A stretch of DNA of 64,000 nt from Anaerosolibacter sp. (GCF_029240175.1 NZ_JARBTM010000005.1:62001-126000), one strand, 5' to 3'; counted from the first letter of the stretch, positions 17,661 through 26,850 are shown. Program-made: numbers and translations. Notes: generated by a model from the letters alone, not told the origin.

Positions 17661-18938
17661 GTGGCGACTATAAAAATACCCTATTCCAAAGGCTTTGTTG
17701 ATTTAGAAGTAGCAGATAAGAATCTGTTGGCTGTATTAGAATCCAAAGCTCATCATTATAAGACAGATGAGGACCAAGTGACCATTGCAAGGAAAGCACT
17801 AGAGAATCCTATCGAATCACCTAGATTGAAGGAACTGGCAAAGGGAAGAAACAATGTGGTCATTATTACCAGTGACCATACAAGACCTGTACCCAGTAAA
17901 ATAACACTGCCATTACTGTTAGAGGAAATTAGATCGGGTAATCCCAATGCGGATATTACCATATTAATTGCTACGGGTTTTCATCGATTAACAACTGAAG
18001 AAGAAATGATCAATAAATTTGGAGAAGAAATCGTTAGGAACGAAAAGCTCGTAAACCATGATTGTCGGGATAAAAGCAGCTTGGTGGATGTAGGGATATT
18101 GCCATCGGGCGGAAAACTGATATTGAATAAGCTGGCCATGGAGGCAGACTTGCTGGTGGCAGAAGGATTCATTGAACCCCACTTTTTTGCTGGTTTTTCC
18201 GGTGGCAGAAAAAGTGTACTGCCAGGTGTAGCTGCTGGTACAACCGTACTCGCCAATCATTGTTCTAAATTTATCGCCAGTGAATACGCTAGAACGGGAA
18301 TCCTAGATGGAAATCCGATTCATAAGGATATGGTATATGCAGCAGAGGTTGCCAAGCTAGCATTCATTTTTAATGTGGTCATCGACAGCGAAAAAAGAAT
18401 CATAAATGCATTCGCTGGCAATCGGGTAGCGGCCCATGAGAAAGGCTGCGGTTTTGTTGCTGAATTGGCCAGTGTGAAGGCCCAGCCGGCAGACATTGCG
18501 ATTACATCAAATGGCGGATATCCATTAGATCAAAATATTTATCAAGCGGTAAAAGGTATGACAGCAGCAGAGGCTACTGCGAAAGAAGATGGGATCATAA
18601 TTATTGCAGCTGCATGCAACGATGGGCATGGTGGCAAAGCCTTCTATGATACCTTCTTAGAAAACGCCACTGCCCAAATCATCATGGATAAAATTATGGA
18701 GATTCCCATGGAAAAGACGATTCCTGATCAATGGGAATCACAAATATTGGCAAGAATACTTATAAATCATAAGGTGATTCTTGTTACCGATCAATGTGAT
18801 CCAAAGATGGTAACAGATATGCATATGCTCCATGCCTATACCCTAGAGGAAGCATTAAAGATGGCCTACGAAATAAAAGGAGCCGATGCAACCGTTACAG
18901 TTGTACCCGATGGTGTTTCAGTTATCGTACAAAGCTAG
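17661..18938 (+). CDS. larA: lactate racemase LarA (nickel-pincer enzyme)
   Basis: This 425-residue LarA-family protein starts at GTG, eight bases after AAAGGAGG. It has SDHTRPVP, ATGFHR with H108, EPHFFAGFSGGRK with H174 and K184, and ANH with H200. These fall at exactly the residue numbers known for Lactobacillus plantarum LarA, where K184 carries the nickel pincer nucleotide, H200 binds nickel, and H108/H174 are the catalytic bases. It should interconvert L- and D-lactate so that one dehydrogenase can use both. The cofactor genes larB, larC and larE are not in this window. It is the last gene of operon 1. Confidence 0.92.
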   Translation: MATIKIPYSKGFVDLEVADKNLLAVLESKAHHYKTDEDQVTIARKALENPIESPRLKELAKGRNNVVIITSDHTRPVPSKITLPLLLEEIRSGNPNADITILIATGFHRLTTEEEMINKFGEEIVRNEKLVNHDCRDKSSLVDVGILPSGGKLILNKLAMEADLLVAEGFIEPHFFAGFSGGRKSVLPGVAAGTTVLANHCSKFIASEYARTGILDGNPIHKDMVYAAEVAKLAFIFNVVIDSEKRIINAFAGNRVAAHEKGCGFVAELASVKAQPADIAITSNGGYPLDQNIYQAVKGMTAAEATAKEDGIIIIAAACNDGHGGKAFYDTFLENATAQIIMDKIMEIPMEKTIPDQWESQILARILINHKVILVTDQCDPKMVTDMHMLHAYTLEEALKMAYEIKGADATVTVVPDGVSVIVQS

Positions 18939-18950
18939 ATTAGTCTGTTG

Positions 18951-18975
18951 AAAAAAGAGCCAAGGCTCTTTTTTT
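18951..18975 (+). terminator. intrinsic terminator of lactate operon 1
   Basis: AAAAAAGAGC (18951-18960) pairs with GCTCTTTTTT (from 18965) across a CAAG loop, running into a T-tract. Confidence 0.9.
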
Positions 18976-19013
18976 CTTGGAAAGTAAAACGTGTCGAATT
19001 GTAAAAGAATGTG

Positions 19014-19042
19014 TTGGAGATTTAATGTATTTATGGTATATT
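19014..19042 (+). promoter_or_regulatory. sigma-A-like promoter of the hemerythrin gene
   Basis: TTGGAG (19014-19019), a 17-bp spacer and TATATT (19037-19042) lie 43 bases before the start codon. Confidence 0.5.
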
Positions 19043-19084
19043 ATTGATATTATGTAACTACGGTGGTGGAAGGGAGAAATCTAC

Positions 19085-19477
19085 ATGTTGGTATGGAAAG
19101 AGGAGTATGCCATAGGCGTTGAAATGATTGATGCCCAGCATAAACATCTCTTTGAAATTGGCAATAGTGCCTATAAGCTTCTAAGAGATGAGTTTTGTAC
19201 GGATAAGTATGACAAGATTGTTGAAATCATCGAAGATTTGCGGCAGTATACCATGTTTCATTTTAAGTCGGAAGAAGAATACATGAAGAAAATTAATTAT
19301 CGCAAATATTTTAGTCAGAAGGTAGAACACGACGATTTTATTAGAAAAGTCAATGCAATAGATTTTGATAATGTGGACGAAAATCCTGAAAAATACTTAG
19401 AGGATATATTGGCGTTTATTTTTAACTGGACATTAGAGCATATATTACAAAAGGACAAGTTAATCAAAGCAGAGTGA
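19085..19477 (+). CDS. bacteriohemerythrin
   Basis: This is a 130-residue, single-domain hemerythrin. All di-iron ligands are present: H19 (DAQHK), H59 and E63 (HFKSE), H82 (EHDDF), H119 and D124 (HILQKD). AGGGAG precedes the ATG. Such proteins bind oxygen reversibly, and in anaerobes they are thought to buffer or sense oxygen. It has its own promoter and a shared terminator with the convergent prfC. Confidence 0.92.
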   Translation: MLVWKEEYAIGVEMIDAQHKHLFEIGNSAYKLLRDEFCTDKYDKIVEIIEDLRQYTMFHFKSEEEYMKKINYRKYFSQKVEHDDFIRKVNAIDFDNVDENPEKYLEDILAFIFNWTLEHILQKDKLIKAE

Positions 19478-19478
19478 T

Positions 19479-19527
19479 AAAAAAAGCCCACTACTTGAGG
19501 AATTACCGATGGTAGTGGGTTTTTTTA
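19479..19527. terminator. bidirectional terminator
   Basis: GCCCACTAC (from 19486) pairs with GTAGTGGG (19512-19519), flanked by A-run and T-run. It serves hemerythrin (plus) and prfC (minus). Confidence 0.9.
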
Positions 19528-19532
19528 TTAAT

Positions 19533-21137
19533 TTATTTACGTAAGGATATTTCTTTTAGGACAGCATTTTTGTTTCGATCCTTTACTTGATTGATGGACC
19601 ATTCGTTTTGGAATAACAACACTGGATGTCCATCTTCATCTTCAACAATCATTGTATCCATGGTAATGCTAAAGGTCTTTGGATCAAAACGATCCATTTC
19701 AACCCAGCGGATATATCGATAGGGAAGATTTTGCATAATGATTTCCACCCCATACTCATTTTTAAGACGGTATTCCAAAACTTCAAACTGAAGGGCACCC
19801 ACTACACCAACGATCAATTCCTCTACACCAATATCAGGTCGTTTATAAACCTGAATGGTACCTTCTTCAGCCAATTGGGTAATTCCTTTGATAAATTGCT
19901 TGCGTTTTAGAGCATTCTTTGTATATATTTTAGCAAAATGCTCAGGGGCAAATAAAGGTATACCTTCATACTGTAGTTTTGATTGATCCTGGCATAGGGT
20001 ATCACCTATTTTAAAAATTCCTGGATCATGGATTCCGATGATATCGCCAGGATATGCAGTTTCTACTACAATACGATCTTGGGCTAAAAACTGCTGGGGT
20101 TGTGACAATCTTACCTTTTTGTTTTCTTGCACATGATTAACAGACATACCCTTTTCAAACTTTCCAGAACAAATCCGTAAAAAAGCAATTCGATCTCTGT
20201 GGGTAGGATTCATGTTGGCCTGAATTTTGAAGATAAAGCCAGAAAAATTATCTGATTCTGGGTTAATTTCACCTAAATTGCTTGGACGGGGCGTTGGAGG
20301 CGTGGTGATGTTTAAAAATGATTCTAGAAAAGGTTCAACGCCAAAGTTTGTCAAAGCACTTCCGAAGAATACAGGTGTTAGCTCACCATTTAAAATCTGC
20401 TCTATATTGAATTCATCTCCGGCCACATCCAATAGGCTGATATCATTCATCAATTGTTCATGAAGGTCTGCGCCTAGGAGATCTCTAAATTTTTCATCAG
20501 TAATGTCTCCCACCATAGCTTTGGCAATGGATTGTCCGTGATTGCCATCACCAAAGAGCTCAATTTGCTTTTTCTGACGATTGAAAACCCCTTTAAAATT
20601 TCTGTCAGTACCAATGGGCCAATTCATAGGGCAAGAGCGAATGCCTAAAACGTTCTCGATGTCTTCTAAAAGTTCAAAAGGATCTCTTCCGGCACGATCG
20701 AGTTTATTAATAAAAGTAAAGATGGGAATGCCCCTCATTTTGCATACATGAAATAATTTTTTTGTTTGATCTTCGACCCCTTTAGAGCAGTCAATCACCA
20801 TAACGGCACTGTCAGCAGCCATAAGGGTTCGATAAGTATCTTCACTGAAATCCTGGTGACCAGGTGTATCCAAGATGTTAATGCAATAGCCATTGTAATC
20901 AAACTGGAGCACACTGGAAGTAACAGAGATACCTCTTTGTTTTTCAATTTCCATCCAGTCAGATACGGCATGATTCTGGGCTCTTCTTGACTTAACAGAT
21001 CCGGCCAAGCGGATAGCGCCACCGTATAATAATAGTTTTTCTGTCAGGGTAGTTTTACCTGCATCGGGATGAGAAATGATTGCAAAGGTTCTTCTTCTTC
21101 GCACTTCATCTATAAAGCTTAAAGTTTCTTCAGCCAT
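19533..21137 (-). CDS. prfC: peptide chain release factor 3 (RF3)
   Basis: This 534-residue translational GTPase has G1 SHPDAGKTT, G2 region RGISVTSS, G3 DTPGHQDFSEDTYRTL and G4 NKLDR. The N-terminus (FIDEVRRRRTFAIISHPD) and total length match RF3 rather than EF-G. RF3 recycles RF1/RF2 from the ribosome after termination. GAGG lies six bases before the ATG. It is monocistronic. Confidence 0.95.
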   Translation of the reverse strand: MAEETLSFIDEVRRRRTFAIISHPDAGKTTLTEKLLLYGGAIRLAGSVKSRRAQNHAVSDWMEIEKQRGISVTSSVLQFDYNGYCINILDTPGHQDFSEDTYRTLMAADSAVMVIDCSKGVEDQTKKLFHVCKMRGIPIFTFINKLDRAGRDPFELLEDIENVLGIRSCPMNWPIGTDRNFKGVFNRQKKQIELFGDGNHGQSIAKAMVGDITDEKFRDLLGADLHEQLMNDISLLDVAGDEFNIEQILNGELTPVFFGSALTNFGVEPFLESFLNITTPPTPRPSNLGEINPESDNFSGFIFKIQANMNPTHRDRIAFLRICSGKFEKGMSVNHVQENKKVRLSQPQQFLAQDRIVVETAYPGDIIGIHDPGIFKIGDTLCQDQSKLQYEGIPLFAPEHFAKIYTKNALKRKQFIKGITQLAEEGTIQVYKRPDIGVEELIVGVVGALQFEVLEYRLKNEYGVEIIMQNLPYRYIRWVEMDRFDPKTFSITMDTMIVEDEDGHPVLLFQNEWSINQVKDRNKNAVLKEISLRK

Positions 21138-21493
21138 CGTTTACCTCTTTCTTTATCTTAAATAATCTATGATAATGGAATTTATGTTTTAATACAACCT
21201 TTTAAATTTTATACTTCTATTCCTGCTGTGTCAATTGCTATTCTTAAGAGAAAAAAATTTAAGGAAAAGTGAAACCTTTATCATGTAGAGATTATAACAT
21301 GATAAAGTATGATATATACATGGATATTAAAGGGAGTATGAATGATAAATTAGTAGATCGCAAACTAGTAAGAAGAGAAACAATCGAATAATGATTGAAA
21401 AAAATAAATGGAATGTCGAAAGTTGCTATAAAAATATAGAGGACATCTTTCTTCCTTAGAGAATCAACACAGAGTAAGGAGCGTGATTGAAAA
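21138..21493. other. intergenic region between divergent prfC and CPBP gene
   Basis: This is 356 AT-rich bases with no open frame of note. It must hold both divergent promoters. Several TATA-like stretches occur but none with a clear -35 partner. I see no repeat or structured RNA. Confidence 0.4.
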
Positions 21494-22132
21494 GTGGATC
21501 AAAGGGCATATGTATCGAGATTTGTGAGCATGCTCATCGTACTTGTTGCATCAGCCATTATTTTAAAGCCAGTATTAATAATGCAACATCAATCATCTAT
21601 ATTTGAGATTATTTTATTTGAAATAATGGTTATTAGCATTACAATTATCTTGGGCATACAAGTAAGTAATAAACTGGAGATTGCAATTTGGAAGAAGTCT
21701 TCTGACACAAAAAGAACAATTGTTATTGGAGCACTTTGCACATTTGTGAACATGAGCATTTACTTTATTAGCAGAGATCAGGTTCTTCAATGGATGCCTT
21801 TTATGGAGACATTGACTCCTGTGGATGCGATAGCTCTATCTGTAAGGGCTGCTATACAGGAAGAGATTGTTTATCGTGTATTTCTTATGCCTTTATTTGT
21901 TTTGATTCTCAGAAGTTTTAAAATTGATACTAACCGTATAGTAGCTATAGGGGCTATTTTATCTAGTATTTTCTTTGGCTTAAATCATCCAGGATTTTTT
22001 ATTGCCTTTTCTTATGGATTGGTATTGTGCTATGTTTATTATAAAGATGGTTTATTGCCAGCTATGATTGTACATTTCTTTGCTGATGCAGGTCCTTTCC
22101 TTTTGTTAACAGTGATGCAAAAGGGTTTATAG
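21494..22132 (+). CDS. CPBP-family intramembrane metalloprotease
   Basis: This 212-residue membrane protein has about six TM segments. It carries the CPBP (CAAX protease / bacteriocin-processing) motifs: EEIVYR (motif 1, about 119-124), a histidine in FFGLNHPGFF (motif 2) and HFFAD (motif 3). The start is GTG at 21494, with AAGGAG upstream at a somewhat long spacing. A LuxR-type regulator follows after 23 bases, so the two are cotranscribed. Members process peptides, prenylated proteins or anti-sigma factors; no substrate is evident here. Confidence 0.85.
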   Translation: MDQRAYVSRFVSMLIVLVASAIILKPVLIMQHQSSIFEIILFEIMVISITIILGIQVSNKLEIAIWKKSSDTKRTIVIGALCTFVNMSIYFISRDQVLQWMPFMETLTPVDAIALSVRAAIQEEIVYRVFLMPLFVLILRSFKIDTNRIVAIGAILSSIFFGLNHPGFFIAFSYGLVLCYVYYKDGLLPAMIVHFFADAGPFLLLTVMQKGL

Positions 22133-22155
22133 AACATTTTCAGGGGTGAGATAAT

Positions 22156-23697
22156 TTGATAGAAAAAAATAGATTACAGATGGAATTAGAGGATCTTATT
22201 GATAAGAGATCCCTACAGGAGCTTTACATTTTTATGGAAAATCACATCATTGAATTTTTTTCAACGCCTGATATTTCAAAGTATTATAAAACCCTTAAAA
22301 ATGTTGATTATTCAGAAACAAAGAAATTAACGCCCAAAATAATGCTGGCATGGATGGCGTTCTTGAGTGGCGATCATGGCAATCTGTTTTTAATCATTCG
22401 GGACATCGATGAAATGGCTTTGAAAGGTCCGGAAGAAAGTTCTTTATTTTATTCGCTGAAGGCAATGATTGGGTATATGATGAATCCTACAGAAGGGCTT
22501 CGTTATGCCAAGCTATCCATTGATATACTTTCAAAAGAAAAAACAAGCTTTTATATGGGGAATGCTAAGTTAACCTACGGACAAATGCTGGCCAATACGA
22601 ACCAATATCGTTTGGCTTCTGAAATGTTTTCAGCATCTCGTGGGATATTTCAAAGATTAAATCATCATTTCTTAGCTTTGATCGCAATGATAAATGAACT
22701 TTTGAATCGATATAAGCTTGGTGAATTCGAGTTTGTAGTAGATAAATGTAAAGAAGAACTCTTTATGGCAAGCAGCTATACGGAAGAAATGCAGACGTAC
22801 GTAAATGCTATACATCTTCCCCTAGGTATGTGCTATTATGAGATGAATAGACCCCATTTGGCTATCAAGCATCTAGCCTTGGCGAAGGATAGCATTGATC
22901 AACTAGGCTTATTTCATATGCATGGACTGATAGAATTATATCTTTTTAAAGCGTATTACGTGACATCGGATACTTTGGCTATGGAGCAGTTAAAAAATGA
23001 AATGATCCTGACCTTTGAAAAGATGAATTACAGGCAGACGGATTTGTTGATATCTATGTTCAAGGTTTTTACAGCTGAAAAAGGTGGATTGCATCTGGTT
23101 GAAGTGGATATAGAGAAATTTGAATTGGAGTTTGGAAAAAGTGGAATTGACAGTCATTCTATCATCATTGAGTCCCTTGTTTACCTAAAGCTGAAGGGCT
23201 TTAGCCATATGATTCGTATTCAAGATATTGAAAAAAGACTGGAGAATCTAAAGTATATTGGAATGATCCCCCATATACAAATGACAATGCTCCAGCTGGC
23301 TGAATTGTATTATTTGGAAAAAAATAAAAAAATGGCAGTTTATTATTTAAAGGAAGCGATACAAATCTATAAAGACTATGGGATCTGTGGCTGTTTTTGT
23401 GCATTGCCCCTCCATACCACAGCAATACTACAAGAAACAGATGAGAGGTTTTATTCCATGATACATAAGAACGTAAAAGCCATAGACATAGTCAGGGTAG
23501 ATTCCATGCTGACTGCAAGGGAAAAAGAAATCATGAACCTTATAGCCGCGGGCAAAACCAATGAAGAGATTAGTAAGATATTGTTTATCAGTATTGGGAC
23601 AATAAAATGGCATACGAATCATATTTTTGGAAAGCTAGAAGTGAAAAATAGAGTACAGGCTATTCAAAAAGCAAAAAAGCTTGGTGAAATAACATAA
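22156..23697 (+). CDS. LuxR-type regulator with TPR-like sensory region
   Basis: This 513-residue protein has a C-terminal LuxR helix-turn-helix (about 449-513: TAREKEIMNLIAAGKTNEEISKIL and VKNRVQAI). It is preceded by about 430 helical residues with TPR-like repeats (QMLANTNQYRLASEMFSAS, AELYYLEKNKKMAVYYLKEA). There is no AAA-type ATPase domain, unlike MalT, so it resembles a shortened MalT C-terminal half. The TTG start follows AGGGGTGAG. Its position downstream of a CPBP protease and upstream of two methyltransferases suggests it controls this small cluster, but that is inference. Confidence 0.82.
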   Translation: MIEKNRLQMELEDLIDKRSLQELYIFMENHIIEFFSTPDISKYYKTLKNVDYSETKKLTPKIMLAWMAFLSGDHGNLFLIIRDIDEMALKGPEESSLFYSLKAMIGYMMNPTEGLRYAKLSIDILSKEKTSFYMGNAKLTYGQMLANTNQYRLASEMFSASRGIFQRLNHHFLALIAMINELLNRYKLGEFEFVVDKCKEELFMASSYTEEMQTYVNAIHLPLGMCYYEMNRPHLAIKHLALAKDSIDQLGLFHMHGLIELYLFKAYYVTSDTLAMEQLKNEMILTFEKMNYRQTDLLISMFKVFTAEKGGLHLVEVDIEKFELEFGKSGIDSHSIIIESLVYLKLKGFSHMIRIQDIEKRLENLKYIGMIPHIQMTMLQLAELYYLEKNKKMAVYYLKEAIQIYKDYGICGCFCALPLHTTAILQETDERFYSMIHKNVKAIDIVRVDSMLTAREKEIMNLIAAGKTNEEISKILFISIGTIKWHTNHIFGKLEVKNRVQAIQKAKKLGEIT

Positions 23698-23710
23698 AAA
23701 TTGTTAAAAA

Positions 23711-23748
23711 CCTAACCAATACCCTAACCTTGGTTAGGATTTTTTTTA
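23711..23748 (+). terminator. intrinsic terminator
   Basis: CCTAACCAA (23711-23719) pairs with TTGGTTAGG (23730-23738), followed by a run of T. It ends the CPBP-LuxR operon. Confidence 0.88.
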
Positions 23749-23796
23749 TTTGAGATATAGTACACTGAAATCAAGTAAAAAAGGAGGTTATATGAA

Positions 23797-24408
23797 ATGG
23801 AAACTTTTCAGAGTCATTATCACCAATGGGGAGCGGTGCTGTTTTTTACCGTTATATATGGATTAGCACTTTTGTTTGTACCCTTTTATAGAAAGATGGA
23901 TAGAAAGCCTGCCACGGCATATATGGCTTTTGTTTTGGCCTTTGCCATTGAAATGCATGGTATTCCTATGAGCATGTACTTGGTATCCTGGATCATTGGA
24001 AGAAACTTACCCGAGGGAGTTTTATGGGGGCATACACTGTTTCATCAGATAGGATATACAGGGATGTATATAAATATTATACTTTCTACCATCGCATTAT
24101 TTGTCATTGGTAATGGTTGGTATAATATCTATCATAAATACTGGTCATTGCAGAAAGGCAAAGGAAAGGTTGTAAAAACAGGTGTATACAGATATATTCG
24201 TCATCCCCAATACACAGGGTTTATGTTATTAACCTTAGGAATGATTATTCAGTGGGCCACTTTACCAATGCTGATCATGTGGCCATTTATTGCTAGGATG
24301 TATTACAGACTAGCCAAAAAAGAAGAACGGGATATGCTCACTGAATTCGGTGAGGAATATATGATGTACAAGAGAAAAACAAAGATGTTTCTCCCTTTCA
24401 TTGTATAG
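23797..24408 (+). CDS. membrane isoprenylcysteine/phospholipid methyltransferase-like protein
   Basis: This 203-residue protein has four to five TM segments. Its C-terminal RHPQYTGF, EERDMLTEFGEEYMMYK signature belongs to the ICMT/PEMT (NnrU-like) methyltransferase superfamily. It probably methylates a membrane lipid or small hydrophobic acceptor using SAM. AAGGAGG lies nine bases before the ATG; an overlapping ATG five bases earlier opens only a short frame. A soluble SAM methyltransferase follows after 18 bases, a pairing that suggests a shared pathway. Confidence 0.8.
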   Translation: METFQSHYHQWGAVLFFTVIYGLALLFVPFYRKMDRKPATAYMAFVLAFAIEMHGIPMSMYLVSWIIGRNLPEGVLWGHTLFHQIGYTGMYINIILSTIALFVIGNGWYNIYHKYWSLQKGKGKVVKTGVYRYIRHPQYTGFMLLTLGMIIQWATLPMLIMWPFIARMYYRLAKKEERDMLTEFGEEYMMYKRKTKMFLPFIV

Positions 24409-24426
24409 AAAGGCAGGGGAAAATTC

Positions 24427-25011
24427 ATGACCGTCCATAGAGAATATGTATTTAAGCCTTCAAAACTTGAAATTTTGCTGACGGAATCATTAGGGTATAC
24501 ATTGCTGCAAAGATACTATACCAATTTTGTAACCTATTTAGGTATAAAAGGGAATGAAAAAGTATTGGATTACTGTTCGGGTAGCGGATTCATTGCGAAA
24601 CGAGTAGCACATCGACTGAATGATGGCCAATTGATCTATGGAGATATATCCAGCAGATGGTTAAAGCTTGCTGAAAAAAAGCTATGGAAATATAAATTAG
24701 CCAAAGGGCTTCTAATCCATGATTTCACGGATCAGATAGAAGAAGGCGGCTATGATAAAATAATCATTCACTATGCGCTACACGATTTTCCGGCAGATTA
24801 TCGCATGCCCATCTTAAAACAATTGATTGAAAATCTAAATAAGGAGGGCATATTGTTCATACGAGAACCCGTGGGGATAGAACATGGGATGCAGATCTGT
24901 GAACTAATCAATCTACTTGAGAAAAACAAAGAGTTAGTATACGAATATAATATTGCGACGAGATGGGTTATGGGAGCATTTATAGATGTTAGGTGCTGGC
25001 TAAAGCCATGA
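24427..25011 (+). CDS. class I SAM-dependent methyltransferase
   Basis: This 194-residue Rossmann protein has motif I VLDYCSGSGFIA, YGDISSRWLKLAEKK (SAM ribose acidic residue region) and IIHYALHDFP. The fold resembles ubiquinone/menaquinone or phospholipid methyltransferases, but the acceptor is unknown. It starts 18 bases after the membrane methyltransferase gene and is probably cotranscribed. Its weak upstream site (AGGCAGGGG) fits coupling. Confidence 0.8.
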   Translation: MTVHREYVFKPSKLEILLTESLGYTLLQRYYTNFVTYLGIKGNEKVLDYCSGSGFIAKRVAHRLNDGQLIYGDISSRWLKLAEKKLWKYKLAKGLLIHDFTDQIEEGGYDKIIIHYALHDFPADYRMPILKQLIENLNKEGILFIREPVGIEHGMQICELINLLEKNKELVYEYNIATRWVMGAFIDVRCWLKP

Positions 25012-25128
25012 GGTCGATAGAATATTCTTTAAAATATGCTGTAAGTATAAAGGAAATTTTAAAAAAGTCTAGAATAGTTACAAATGTATAATAATATTCT
25101 GAAAATTATCATAAGGAGGACTGAATAC

Positions 25129-25305
25129 ATGGAGGATGTGCTAACCCGTTTGGAAGATGAGTTGATCTTGCTATGTATTCAGGTAATTGATATGCTTGAT
25201 CGTTTAAAAGCAGCGGGGATATTAAGCGAAGAGGAGTATCAAAAGCATATGAGAGAAAAACAAGCCTTTCTCGATAAGAGATTTCATCAAGAACTATCGT
25301 TGTAG
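25129..25305 (+). CDS. small acidic helical protein of unknown function
   Basis: This is a 58-residue protein beginning MEDVLTRLEDELILLC. It is mostly helical, with a GILSEEEYQKHMREKQAFLD segment like a SHOCT-type short helical hairpin. I chose the ATG at 25129 because AAGGAGGA (25113-25120) lies eight bases upstream; an in-frame ATG 15 codons earlier has no ribosome site. No signal or TM segment is seen. Confidence 0.6.
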   Translation: MEDVLTRLEDELILLCIQVIDMLDRLKAAGILSEEEYQKHMREKQAFLDKRFHQELSL

Positions 25306-25531
25306 GGGATGAAGAGAATATTTATCACAAAAATAGGAATACCTTTGACAGTATAACTAATAAGATTCGGATTATTTGAAAATTTAAATAGGTGCTAATT
25401 TTATCGAAAGGCAAACAAAAAAGCTACCCGCGTGAGCGGGTAGGAAAAAAGAAGGGTTTAAATGTAGGACAAAGGGGATTTGTCCCAGTACATCATATAC
25501 ATAGGATGAAAAACAGTTACAAAATCATAGA
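25306..25531 (+). other. intergenic stretch with unexplained RNA-like hairpins
   Basis: No convincing gene. CTACCCGC-GTGA-GCGGGTAG (25422-25441) is a perfect eight-bp GC-rich stem with a GNRA tetraloop, out of keeping with the AT-rich surroundings. It is followed by GGACAAA-N5-TTTGTCC near 25469-25487. The run GAAAGGCAAAC before the first hairpin faintly recalls a c-di-GMP-I aptamer, but the rest of that consensus is missing. It ends at the large palindrome at 25532. Confidence 0.35.
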
Positions 25532-25589
25532 ATATACACTAAAAATAAAACCACTGAGTTTTTTCAGTGGTTTTATTTTTAGTGTATAT
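25532..25589. terminator. bidirectional terminator, 26-bp perfect inverted repeat
   Basis: Arms 25532-25557 and 25564-25589 are perfectly complementary around a six-base loop. The core CCACTGA/TCAGTGG is flanked by A-rich and T-rich arms, so it can terminate in both directions. It includes the stop codon of the sensor kinase gene. Confidence 0.85.
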
Positions 25590-26850
25590 CGGGTAACTCA
25601 ACATGAAAGGTAGTTATATCATTTGGAATACTTTTTACTGATATTTTCCCATTATGCTGATTTATGATTGTTTTGGCAATAGCTAGTCCTAGACCATAGC
25701 CCCCCGTTTGGCGAACGCGGGATTTATCGGGGCGATAAAATCTGTCAAAGACCCTGTGAATATGTTCTAATGAAATTCCTTCACCGGTATTGGAAACAGA
25801 TAATACGATATGCTTATGGTGCTTTTTCAACGATATATCGATGATTCCTTTAGGGTTGGTATATTTTATAGCATTGTCCAGAAGAATCATAGCTGCTTGC
25901 TGAATCTGTTCACGATTACCATGGATCATCAAGTGTGGTTCTATATCGTATTTTAATGAAACATTGCTTTCGAAGAATACAGCTTCCATGGTCAATATGA
26001 CATTTTCAACCAATTCGCTGAGATTAAAATCTGTAAAAATCATTTTTATATCGGAATAATCCACTTGCGTCAGGTACAGAAGATCATTTGTCAGCTTTGT
26101 CATTCTTTCAGCTTCGGATTTGATGTAGTAAAGCCATTTTGATTGTTGATAAATAGCATCTTCCCCATTAGATAAGAGTACATCGACATTGGTATTGATG
26201 ACAGCTAAAGGGGTTTTTAACTCGTGAGATGCATCAGCAATAAATTGTTTCTGTTTATCAAAGGATTCCTGTATGGGTTGTATAGATTTATTTGCGAAGA
26301 ATCTACTGATAAAGAAAATAACAATCAGCATAATCACTGCAACAACACAGAAGGTATAAATAAGATTCGTTAGAATTGCTTGCCGGGCAGTAATATCTAA
26401 GAAAACTATTCGAAAGCCCTCTGGAAAAGTCTTTATGATAAATGCCCAATGATTATCTTCTAATTTGAACTTGCCTGTACTGGACGCAGAGGAGAGAGCG
26501 GCATTTTTGGCAGCTTCATAGAAGCTATCATCCATATCGAAGATGGATATGATTTTCATCGTATTCCATTGTGGATCAGTCACTAGGGTAAAAGAGACTG
26601 ATCGATCTGGTGGCTGAGGACGATCGTAATCTGATGAAGGTTGTCCCATATTAAAATCATTAGGCGGTGCTGTGTCAATATCCATATTGGATTTACGCTT
26701 CATATCAGAAACCTTATGAAGTTCCATAGAAATATCCCTCGATACATTGTTGTAGGTAATTAGATAGATGGATGCAAAGGCAATGATCATCATGACAGAA
26801 ATAATGACCAGATTCAGGATAAGAAATCTATTTCTAAGTTGTTTAAACAT
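25579..26850 (-). CDS. membrane sensor histidine kinase
   Basis: This 423-residue kinase has TM1 (about 10-33), an extracellular sensor of about 125 residues rich in Pro/Asp near its start, and TM2 (about 161-183). A HisKA helix follows with H209 in DASHELKTPLA, then HATPase_c with LLDNAIKYTNP (N box), VSNTGEGI and GGYGLGLAIAK (G boxes). It autophosphorylates H209 and passes phosphate to the OmpR-type regulator encoded immediately upstream, whose stop codon abuts its ATG. The signal is unknown. Confidence 0.92.
   Translation of the reverse strand: MFKQLRNRFLILNLVIISVMMIIAFASIYLITYNNVSRDISMELHKVSDMKRKSNMDIDTAPPNDFNMGQPSSDYDRPQPPDRSVSFTLVTDPQWNTMKIISIFDMDDSFYEAAKNAALSSASSTGKFKLEDNHWAFIIKTFPEGFRIVFLDITARQAILTNLIYTFCVVAVIMLIVIFFISRFFANKSIQPIQESFDKQKQFIADASHELKTPLAVINTNVDVLLSNGEDAIYQQSKWLYYIKSEAERMTKLTNDLLYLTQVDYSDIKMIFTDFNLSELVENVILTMEAVFFESNVSLKYDIEPHLMIHGNREQIQQAAMILLDNAIKYTNPKGIIDISLKKHHKHIVLSVSNTGEGISLEHIHRVFDRFYRPDKSRVRQTGGYGLGLAIAKTIINQHNGKISVKSIPNDITTFHVELPDIH

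Noticed and set aside
18237-18247. TGGTACAACCG as a fourth lactate operator
   Set aside because: It has one mismatch in the palindrome and lies inside larA coding sequence.
25392-25613. A 73-codon open frame and a resemblance to c-di-GMP riboswitches (GAAAGGCAAAC; GGGTTTAAAT)
   Set aside because: The frame runs through the terminator and has no ribosome site. The riboswitch resemblance covers only short strings and lacks the paired elements and later consensus of either c-di-GMP class.
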